From: CAZXFH01 sp964640055 | GTDB lineage: Bacteria > Fidelibacterota > UBA2242 > JAFGTP01 | Length of the DNA stretch: 14,217 nucleotides | NCBI GenBank assembly: GCA_964640055.1 | Contig: CAZXFH010000063.1 | Span: forward strand, 1 to 14,217 | Direction: 5' to 3' | In this document: positions 1-7,200 of the stretch, piece by piece | How the letters are laid out: every line of letters starts with the position of its first letter | Position numbering within the stretch: position 1 is the stretch's first letter | Position numbers and translations under genes: made by a program | The notes under the pieces: model-generated | What the model was told of the DNA's origin: nothing | Database searches by the model: none | Seen by the model: only the letters and a program-made list of their open reading frames with translations

Positions 1-248
1 ATAGAGAAGCCATGTTTAAGGGCCGCATCATCATTGTCCGGCCTTTGCTTTCGATTGCCAAAAAGCAGCTCCTTACTTATGCTAAAAGCGAGCAACTGAG
101 CATACCAAAAACAGAGTGCGCTTATGGTAAGAACAGCCAACGGGCTGAAATACGTCAGCTAATCCGAAAACTATCCCAGTTAAGGAAACCCTTCCGTAAA
201 AATTTGCAAAGAGCGATCGATCGATGGAACGCATCTATACGCAATTAA
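1..248 (+). CDS. TtcA-like PP-loop ATPase, C-terminal fragment (5' end outside window)
   Basis: The reading frame is open from the window edge (first full codon at 3) to TAA at 246-248. The ATG at 12 is therefore probably internal, and the gene starts upstream. The visible residues match the C-terminal end of the TtcA/TilS-type tRNA-thiolation ATPases: an IVRPL segment, a helix, IPKTECAYG, then NSQRAEIRQLIRKL and a basic end. In E. coli TtcA the matching stretch is IPCNLCGSQPNLQR. Here the first cysteine of that pair is Lys and the second is kept (C36 counted from the ATG at 12). TtcA uses an Fe-S cluster and ATP to make 2-thiocytidine at tRNA position 32. The ATP loop and the other cysteines lie outside the window, so TtcA itself cannot be told from related PP-loop proteins. 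The C-terminus is basic and lacks the usual TtcA tail. The gene converges on the hydrolase gene ending at 271, only 22 bases away, with no clear terminator between. Confidence 0.7.
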   Translation, partial: REAMFKGRIIIVRPLLSIAKKQLLTYAKSEQLSIPKTECAYGKNSQRAEIRQLIRKLSQLRKPFRKNLQRAIDRWNASIRN

Positions 249-270
249 GAATAATTAAACCTTGGCCAGC

Positions 271-1404
271 TCAGTGGCTTACTACCATTTGCTGAGCGGA
301 AATATTCAGGATATTTTGCAGAAAAGCGGCTACAGATGACATACCCTGTTCAAAGGTTTTCTCATCATGCCCGGCGTCAGCATAAATATGCGCCTCGAAT
401 TCCGCAGCACTCAAGTCCTGTTCATTTGCCACTTCAATAAGGCGCCGGGCCTGACTGACATCCACAATATCATCCTTTTTGCCATGGTGAACCTGCAGAG
501 GCGCCATACGCTCCAGAAAATAGACCGGAGAGCGCCGCACCATCTCAATGCGCATCTGATCAATGGTAATGTCACCATTTTTTAAAGGCTGGAGATATTG
601 GGTATTCAAATAATCCAGTCCCGGAAGGTCACGCAGCTGGCCGGTCAGGGCATCACCGACTACGTTGCGCACATACTCCCCGAAGAAATCGGAAGGACCG
701 AAAAATTCGACAACGCCATCGATGCGGGCATCGCGGACCGACATCAGCATGCCCACGCAAGCGCCCCGGCTAACACCCAGAACAGCTACGCGGTTGGTAT
801 CAATCGCTGGCGTGGTACTAAAGGCCACTTCCATTAAGGCCAGGGCATCATCTACATCCCAATTCCAGGGGCTGGGATCTCCGCCGGATTGACAGATAAT
901 ACTATCTCCATAGACCAGTGGTTCAGAGCGAAAGGAGGGAACGGCTAGAACCACTCCCCCTACCAAACTGGCAAAGTTCTGATCAAAGCTCATCATGGCA
1001 ATCTGGTTAAGATTTACCCCTTCATCCCCGCCATGGGTGTAGATCAGAAGCGGTAATGAACCCGGCTGAACATCAGGAGGTACGATAATAGCCCCGTAAT
1101 GGGTTATACCACCGTCAACCGTATATGAAACAATCCGGACCCTGTAAAACTGGCTACCAATGAATAATTGGGTAGTATCAATTTCAGCCATATTAGAGGC
1201 GTTAACAGTCCGTTCTTCCCATTCATTTAATACCGTGTTTATTTCATCTTCTTCCGGCGGTGCAAAGAGTGTTTCAAAATCAACCCCTTCGACTATACCA
1301 CTATACTTATCTTGATCATCCCCTGTGGGACTTTTTTCACAAGTCCACAGACCTAAAATGATTATCAGGGTAAATATTGTTATTATTTTCCTGTTGCTTT
1401 TCAT
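271..1404 (-). CDS. Alpha/beta-hydrolase (prolyl-oligopeptidase/dienelactone-hydrolase type) lipoprotein
   Basis: This 377-residue protein starts with a lysine/arginine-bearing N-terminus, a hydrophobic stretch and LWTC ending at Cys22. That is a plausible lipobox, though Trp and Thr at -2/-1 are not ideal, so it is likely anchored on the periplasmic or outer-membrane side. The alpha/beta-hydrolase fold is shown by an oxyanion-hole THGG at 123-126, a nucleophile elbow GVSRG at 210-214 (Ser212), HHGKKDDIV at 306-314 (Asp311 as likely acid) and AGHDEKTF with catalytic His346. The arrangement and the C-terminal HG..D..V...Q...L pattern fit the S9 peptidase/dienelactone hydrolase group, so it may cleave peptide or ester bonds; the substrate is unknown. 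The stretch 23-85 before the hydrolase core looks like a linker or small accessory region. The ATG start overlaps the upstream amidohydrolase stop as ATGA (1401-1404), which indicates translational coupling in a three-gene operon. The gene ends with TGA at 271-273. Confidence 0.85.
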   Translation of the reverse strand: MKSNRKIITIFTLIIILGLWTCEKSPTGDDQDKYSGIVEGVDFETLFAPPEEDEINTVLNEWEERTVNASNMAEIDTTQLFIGSQFYRVRIVSYTVDGGITHYGAIIVPPDVQPGSLPLLIYTHGGDEGVNLNQIAMMSFDQNFASLVGGVVLAVPSFRSEPLVYGDSIICQSGGDPSPWNWDVDDALALMEVAFSTTPAIDTNRVAVLGVSRGACVGMLMSVRDARIDGVVEFFGPSDFFGEYVRNVVGDALTGQLRDLPGLDYLNTQYLQPLKNGDITIDQMRIEMVRRSPVYFLERMAPLQVHHGKKDDIVDVSQARRLIEVANEQDLSAAEFEAHIYADAGHDEKTFEQGMSSVAAFLQNILNISAQQMVVSH

Positions 1405-2576
1405 GTCTCTTTTTCCTTTTCTTTACTATGCTTACCTTCAGCAATACAGCCAAAATCTCTAATCAGGGTAAGGATAATTTTAACCCCGAGGGCGATCAAT
1501 TCATCGGGAAAATCATAATCTGGTGCATGCAGAGGCGGCGCTGCTTCACCTGCCCCCAGTCCAAAATAAGCGATCCGTGAAAATTTCTGAAAGTAGCCAA
1601 AATCCTCTGACCCTGGAAATGGCTGTTCCGGTTGGATTACGTTTAGATCTAACTTCCGGGCTACGCTGAGTACTTTATTGACCGCTTCACAGTCATTAAC
1701 AGTAGGCTCAAACTCCTCGGTCCACTGAGTTTCGGTCTGTAATCCATAAGTGTTGCCAATCCGTTTAGCCAGTTGTACGCATTGTCTGGAGAGGGATTGC
1801 ATCGCCTTTTCAGAGTGCGCTCTAAGGGTGGCAGCAACTCTTGCGGTTCCCGGTGAAATCCCAAAAGCTAGGTTTCCTATTCGAGTATAAATCAGGGTGA
1901 CTTGCAGGGGGGCGTTAAATTCACTTTGATACTGGGGTAAACTGCTGAACGCATGGATTAGATCGGCAACCGCAGGGGCCGGATTTGAGCCTTTCTGCGG
2001 TTCTGAGGCATGTGAGGAAGTCCCTTGATAATCCACAATCAATCCCCGGGAAGCGGCTGCAAAAGTATCCGGGCGGGTGATAATGCTGTTTTTTTCAAAT
2101 CCGGGCATATTGTGCAAGGCAAATATATAATCCGGATTGATCTCCAGAAAATCGGGGTCTTCCAGAACTCCACGCGCTCCTTGTCCATTCTCCTCAGCCG
2201 GTTGAAATAACAGCACGATCCGCCCCTTAATTATCGGTTGGGCTGCGAGATATTGCGCCACGGCGGCTATGATGGCCATCTGACCATCATGACCACATTT
2301 GTGACTCACCCCCTTCGTCTGGGACTTGTAGGGCAGATCAGTGGTTTCGTTAATTGGCAGGGCATCCATTTCACAACGGAACATAATGGTAGGACCGGTC
2401 CGCTTAGTTCCAAACAGGGCTGCGATTCCATGACCCCCCAAACCGGTTTTAAGCCGATCAGGTGGATGGGATTTAAAAAATTCCTGTATAATCCCTGCGG
2501 TTTTCTCTTCTTTTCCTGCCAGCTCGGCTCTGCGATGTAACTGGTGACGCAGACGGATAATATTTTTTAATTCCAC
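1401..2576 (-). CDS. M20-family (M20D) metal-dependent amidohydrolase / N-acyl-amino-acid deacylase
   Basis: The 391-residue protein has no signal peptide and is probably cytoplasmic. The M20D hallmarks are in order: an N-terminal LRHQLHRRAEL (9-19), CEMDALP (68-74), HKCGHDGQM (92-100), QPAEENGQGA (125-134), HNMPG (155-159), SEDFGYF (323-329) and LHAPDY (349-354). By analogy with ILL2-type and hippurate-hydrolase-type enzymes, the two-metal centre would be C94, H96, E129, H155 and H350, with E128 as general base. All are present. The middle part (about 180-290) is the dimerisation/lid domain. The family removes acyl groups from N-acyl amino acids, including hippurate, indole-acetyl amino acids and N-acetyl-diaminopimelate; the substrate cannot be read from sequence. 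The start is GTG at 2574-2576. An in-frame TAA lies just upstream and the next Met is at residue 70 inside a conserved motif, so GTG is forced. Its Shine-Dalgarno is weak (GCGGGT), consistent with coupling to the dipeptidase gene ending 18 bases upstream. The 3' end overlaps the next gene by 4 bases. Confidence 0.93.
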   Translation of the reverse strand: MELKNIIRLRHQLHRRAELAGKEEKTAGIIQEFFKSHPPDRLKTGLGGHGIAALFGTKRTGPTIMFRCEMDALPINETTDLPYKSQTKGVSHKCGHDGQMAIIAAVAQYLAAQPIIKGRIVLLFQPAEENGQGARGVLEDPDFLEINPDYIFALHNMPGFEKNSIITRPDTFAAASRGLIVDYQGTSSHASEPQKGSNPAPAVADLIHAFSSLPQYQSEFNAPLQVTLIYTRIGNLAFGISPGTARVAATLRAHSEKAMQSLSRQCVQLAKRIGNTYGLQTETQWTEEFEPTVNDCEAVNKVLSVARKLDLNVIQPEQPFPGSEDFGYFQKFSRIAYFGLGAGEAAPPLHAPDYDFPDELIALGVKIILTLIRDFGCIAEGKHSKEKEKET

Positions 2577-2594
2577 AATTTGACCCGCAAATTA

Positions 2595-3215
2595 CTATAG
2601 TTCATCGATGTCAATATCCAGGATAGGTTTGCCTTCCCAGCCCTGATAATCATAATGCCACCACTCGGACTGAATACCGGAAAAACCATGCTTTTCCATG
2701 GTGTCCCTTAATATCCGGCGATGCCGGATGGCTTCCGGAGGCAGATCCATATAATCGGCATGAGCCTTTTCACTGAAATCATCAAATTTAGTCGGCATTT
2801 TGACCGGGTTTCCCTCCATATCCACTAAAGAGACATCCACAGCATAGCCGCGGTTATGGCGAGAGCCATTCTTGGGATTGGCTACATACTGGGGATCAGG
2901 AAGTATCTCCCACATCCGTTTCTGGACCGAAAGCGGCCGGTAGCCATCGAAAACTTTCAGACGATAACCCTGCTGTTTGAGATCCGCCTGAACCTCTTTA
3001 AGAGCATACGCCGCCTCTTTGACCAGAAAACAACGCGCCGAAGGATATAATTGCTCACCGACAAAATTATTTTCGGTGGCATAACGGATATCCAGAACAA
3101 CATCCGGGATCACCTGTTTTAATTCCACCAGCTCCGGCTGCTCTGTTTGACTGCAGGCAACCAGGATCAGAATCGGGATCAGGAGTTGACTCAGCCACTT
3201 GAATTGTTTTCGCAT
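2595..3215 (-). CDS. VanX/DdpX-like D-alanyl-D-alanine dipeptidase, lipoprotein (peptidase M15D)
   Basis: This 206-residue zinc peptidase cleaves D-Ala-D-Ala in its characterised relatives. The family signature is complete: FDGYRP (89-94, with Arg93 matching the transition-state Arg71 of VanX), SRHNRGYAVD (118-127, zinc ligands His120 and Asp127), and SEWWHY (183-188, catalytic Glu184 and zinc ligand His187). Length matches VanX plus a signal peptide. The N-terminus is MRKQFK, a hydrophobic stretch and LVAC, a good lipobox with Cys21 as lipidated residue, so the enzyme should act outside the cytoplasm. Cytoplasmic VanX of glycopeptide resistance has no such signal. No vanH, vanA or vanRS-like genes are present, so a resistance role is not supported; turnover or scavenging of wall peptides is the likelier role (inference). 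It is the first gene of the operon, with GAGGTG placed 6 bases before ATG. Stop is TAG at 2595-2597. Confidence 0.93.
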   Translation of the reverse strand: MRKQFKWLSQLLIPILILVACSQTEQPELVELKQVIPDVVLDIRYATENNFVGEQLYPSARCFLVKEAAYALKEVQADLKQQGYRLKVFDGYRPLSVQKRMWEILPDPQYVANPKNGSRHNRGYAVDVSLVDMEGNPVKMPTKFDDFSEKAHADYMDLPPEAIRHRRILRDTMEKHGFSGIQSEWWHYDYQGWEGKPILDIDIDEL

Positions 3216-3258
3216 CTCTCACACCTCGATCTTATTTAATATTTCACGGTTTTTATGT

Positions 3259-3286
3259 TACATAAGCAGCGGCAAAAAACCAACAA
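3259..3286 (-). promoter_or_regulatory. Putative sigma70-type promoter of the dipeptidase operon
   Basis: Read on the minus strand there is TTGTTG (3286-3281), a 16-base spacer and TATGTA (3264-3259). The expected start of transcription is near 3252, giving a leader of roughly 37 bases before the dipeptidase ATG at 3215. The -10 box lies inside an 11-base palindrome TATGTTACATA (3254-3264), which could be an operator or chance in AT-rich DNA. If the host uses Bacteroidota-type promoter rules, this match may be irrelevant. Confidence 0.35.
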
Positions 3287-3477
3287 CAAAAGCCGCCCTT
3301 GATCATTTATCATCCCGAATTGCAGCGACAATTTGCCTTGACTTTCACTCTATCGGATGACTAATTTGGTAGGTTCATTGAGGCCTGGAATCAAGTCCAA
3401 AAAAATCGAATCCCAGCGCGGCGATTCCCCGGAAATAATTTTCTCGTGCATCGGTTTTTAATGGATTGAACTTTTAT

Positions 3478-3553
3478 CGGGGCGTGGCGCAGTCCGGCTT
3501 AGCGCACCTGCTTTGGGAGCAGGGGGTCGTCAGTTCAAATCTGACCGCCCCGA
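3478..3553 (+). tRNA. tRNA-Pro (anticodon TGG)
   Basis: The cloverleaf can be folded by eye. The 7-base acceptor stem is CGGGGCG (3478-3484) with CGCCCCG (3546-3552), and the discriminator is A3553. The D stem is GCGC/GCGC (3487-3490, 3502-3505). The anticodon stem is CCTGC/GCAGG (3507-3511, 3519-3523) around the loop TTTGGGA, with TGG at 3514-3516. The T stem is GTCAG/CTGAC (3529-3533, 3541-3545) with loop TTCAAAT. The C1:G72 pair is typical of bacterial proline tRNA. CCA is not encoded; CACA follows. A weak promoter-like pair (TTGACT at 3338-3343 and TAATTT at 3362-3367, 18-base spacer) lies about 110 bases upstream. Confidence 0.96.
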
Positions 3554-3570
3554 CACACTTTTTGGGTTGA

Positions 3571-3644
3571 GCCCCGATAGCTCAACTGGATAGAGCATCT
3601 GCCTTCTAAGCAGAGGGTTCCAGGTTCGAGTCCTGGTCGGGGTA
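3571..3644 (+). tRNA. tRNA-Arg (anticodon TCT)
   Basis: The acceptor stem is GCCCCGA (3571-3577) with TCGGGGT (3637-3643), where the outermost pair is G:U, and the discriminator is A3644. The anticodon stem is TCTGC/GCAGA (3598-3602, 3610-3614) around loop CTTCTAA, giving anticodon TCT at 3605-3607. It decodes AGA/AGG. The T arm carries the usual GGTTCGAGTCC. CCA is not encoded. It lies 17 bases after tRNA-Pro and is probably co-transcribed with it. Confidence 0.95.
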
Positions 3645-4224
3645 CTTCCTTAATAAACAATAAATTAGATTAACTGGTAATCCCGCTATTAAATTGAATT
3701 ATGACCAAATGTATTGCATAAAATTGCATTAGCAGAACTACATCCCCTTGCAAAACTTGCGGTATCCACTTCCGATTACCTTATATTGGATATCCAACAG
3801 GCTTTTACCTAGCCAAGAAACCAATTTTACGGAAAGATTGGGGTTGACTCCATAATACCTAAATAATGACAAAATCTATAAATAATGCCCTGCATTATAT
3901 ACTCTCAAATATTGAATTTGCCAATAAACCTGACGAGGCCTCCAAGCCTTTACAGCTAGTACAACATTACTTTTTAAGTTTATTATTTCTGGTCGCACTC
4001 CCGGAAACTCCTAGACCTTTTTTTTAATACTCGTCCGGCCTTTGCCTGCTATTTATATAAATTGCTTTTTTAAATGGTTTAAATTTTGTGATCCCGCTCA
4101 ACAAGCTATCAAACATGTTTCATAATTTGCATGATAAGACCTATATTAAAAAGTCATATATGTTGGCATTTAAATAATTAAATAAACTCAAATTTCATCC
4201 GATAATGGAAAAAGGAGGTGCTCG
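3645..4224. other. Gene-poor AT-rich intergenic region between tRNA-Arg and the large secreted protein gene
   Basis: This 580-base stretch is visibly richer in A and T than its neighbours. The only notable frame is 53 codons at 3866-4027, which lacks a ribosome binding site and has low-complexity ends, so I do not call it. A short direct repeat ATTGCAT occurs near 3713-3730. I see no copy of the tRNA-Arg 3' end, no strong inverted repeat and no clear terminator. The last 15 bases contain the strong Shine-Dalgarno of the next gene. Confidence 0.6.
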
Positions 4225-7200
4225 ATGAAAAAGATTCTAATAATTACGATTGTCATGGGCTTTGCGATTCCCGATTTCACCTTTTCACAGGTCCTTTATC
4301 CGGGATCGGCAGAGATCACTGGTGCGGAAGAAATTGTTTGCGATCATTCTTCCGACGCTTGTGAGGATGAGGATATTCCCGATGGTTCGGCGCAAGTTTT
4401 CCGGGATGCCGCGGGTAATATTCAGTTAATCGCCTCGCATTATATCAGTTACCGGATGGTTGGTCCGGATTTCGATTCGCTGGTCAAAGACTGTAATCCC
4501 GTATTTGATTCCGATTACGAATCGGTTCCGGAGAATTACAACAATAAAGAATGGCTGAGTGGGATTTATACGACAGACGGCATCACGATCCATGCCATTG
4601 TCCATAATGAATATCTTCCCTATGGAACGGGCAGTTATGATACCGATTGGTTTAACTCCCTGACCTATGCGGTTTCGACCGATACAGGGCAGCATTACAC
4701 CCAGGCCGCTGCCCCGGATCATTTTGTGGCGACAATTCCCTATCAATATGAACATGGCCACCCCATGGGCATCTTTGGCGGCAGTAATATCATCTACAAT
4801 CAAAATGACGGCTATTACTACCGGATGGTTAAAATGGAAGACCATGAACTGCAAGAGTGGGGTGCGGGAGTCATCCGGACACAGGATCTGAGTGATCCCG
4901 ACAGCTGGCGGGGCTGGGACGGAACAGGTTTCAATGTGGAATTTGTCGATCCCTATAATGAGACGGTGACCGATCCGGCGAATCATATCCTGGCACCGGT
5001 ATCCCGGGACAATATCGGCAAAATGAGTAACGGGCTGGTATACAGTACTTACTTTGACCGCTATGTTGTCGTTGGTTATCATACTAAATATGATGCCTAT
5101 CAAGGGGAAAGTATCACCGGTTTTTATTATGCAATTTCAGAAGATCTGATCCATTGGTCGTCAGCGGTGTTGATCAAAGAGATACCCGGCGATTGGTCGG
5201 TTGGTGGCGAATGGTATCCTACTTTGATCGACCATAATGATACGACCCGGAATTTCGAACAGATCGGGCAGGAAGCCTATCTCTACTTCACGCGCTGGAA
5301 TTCCGGCACTTATGACCGCGATCTGGTCAGAGTACCGATCCGTTTTCAGAAAGAGCTGGTATCTGCCTTCACGGTAAATTCAACGGCAGATCGGGAAGCC
5401 CAAAGCGTGGGCACCGGTACTGCCCATACCGGGTATACCAACAGTAACAGCGATCCGGAAGTCACCCTTCGCTCTGCCCTACAGGAAGTCATTGCTGCTC
5501 CCGATACAGACTATATATTTACCATCAATTTCAATATTCCCGGTACCGGTCCGCATGTCATTGAAGTGGGCTATTTTTTACCGGAACCAGAGCGGCCGCT
5601 GATCATCGATGGGTACAGTCAACCCGGCGCCAGCGCTAATACCAATCCGCTGGACCAGGTTAACAATGCCGTCATTATGGTCGAGCTGGATGGCAGCGCG
5701 TCCGGCGGTTCGATTGGCCTGAATTTATACGGCGGCAATGCAACGGTTAAGGGTCTGGCCTTGCACAGTTTCGGCGTCGGCATGGCGGTGAATGATTATG
5801 GCGGCTATCATATCCAGGGCTGTTATATTGGCACGGATGCCAGTGGTGCCGCACTCGGTGATCCGATCGGGATCAATATCAATCAAGCCGATAATAACCT
5901 GATCGGCGGAAGCGATCCAGCGGATTTTAATGTCATTACCGGTGAAGTGGTGGTTGATGGAAGCGCTGATAATGAAATCAGGGGTAATTACATCGGATTG
6001 GATGCCGGTGGTGCCAACACTGTCGGGGCCGGAGGGATCAGTCTCCGCAACGCCAGTAACAATATCATCGATGCCAATGTAAGCGCCGGTAGCTATCGCG
6101 GCATAGAAATCCGGGGTGCCACCGCCCAGCAAAATACCATTACCAATAACTTTCTGGGAACGGATATGACCGGTGATAACGGTATGGGAACCGGACTGAT
6201 CGGTATTTATCTTGGTGAAGGTGCGGCCTCTAATTTTATCGGTACACCCGGGAATGGTAATGTGATTGGATCCTGGCAGTACAACGGCATGGTGGTTGAC
6301 AGCGCTTTTAACAATAAAATCCAGGGAAACTGGTTTGGAACCAACCAATCGGCTGACATTGATCTGGGTAATGGTAATGAAGCGATTCATTTAATCAATG
6401 ATGCCGCTGATAATACCGTGGGTGGTGAAAATTCCGGCGAAGGTAATATTATTGCCTATAATGATGGCATTGCGGTACGCGTCGGCTACGAAAATACACC
6501 CGGAGAGGAAGCGGGAGTGGGCAATGCCATTCTGGGTAACTCTATATACCTGAACGGATTCGGTATTGATATTGACCCGCCGGGCATCAATGAAAATGAT
6601 GATCTGGACAGCGATACCGGCCCCAATAATTTGCAGAATTCCCCGCAACTCAGTCAGGTTAATGTGGGTACCGATGACACCCATATTACCGGGCAGTTAC
6701 ACTCGGCACCCGACACAGAGTATCGTCTGGAATTCTTCGCGAATGTAGGCCTGGATGCCAATGATCTCGGCCAGGGAGAGCAATTTTTCGGCCATACCTA
6801 TGTTACCACCGACGCCAGCGGTAATGTCAGTCTGGACGTGCATCTGGCCGCTGAGATCACGCCGGGCCACTATGTCACCGCAACCGCCACCGATCCGGAT
6901 AACAACAGCTCTGAATTTTCCAATGCAATACAAGCTCTGAGCGATGTCTATTATCCGGATATTGCGGTCTCCCCGACCAGCCTTACCTTCTCTGTCAATC
7001 CAACGCAAATGATCGATGACAATATTACGATCGAAAACATCGGCAACCTGAGCCTGGACTGGACCGCCACCACAACAGCCAGTTGGATCCGTCTGGATCA
7101 GGAATCCGGAACTTTGAATCCCGGGATCTCAACTTTACTGAATGTGACGGTTGATCCCCAGGGAATGACCGCCGGAGAACATACCGATAAAATCACCATC

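Noticed and set aside
2595..3215. A glycopeptide-resistance cluster, suggested by the VanX-like enzyme
   Set aside because: No vanH, vanA/B ligase or vanRS-like genes are in the window, and the enzyme has a lipoprotein signal. Many bacteria without resistance carry such dipeptidases.
3397..3440. A possible degenerate tRNA or stem-loop before tRNA-Pro (AATCG/CGATT inverted repeat)
   Set aside because: Only five bases pair, and there is no anticodon or T-arm pattern, so there is no support for a tRNA remnant.
3866..4027. A 53-codon plus-strand frame in the intergenic region after tRNA-Arg
   Set aside because: It has no ribosome binding site, AT-driven composition and no recognisable family, so it is probably a chance frame.
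4150..4210. A promoter for the large secreted protein gene (TTGGCA at 4163-4168)
   Set aside because: No acceptable -10 box lies at 16-18 bases, and a Bacteroidota-type TAnnTTTG box is not seen. The AT-rich sequence allows many weak matches.
4426..5103. A 225-codon minus-strand frame inside the large secreted protein gene
   Set aside because: It is a shadow of the plus-strand gene: it has no family motifs, and the plus frame has clear domains and a strong start. The long minus-strand frame at 5725-6390 was rejected for the same reason.
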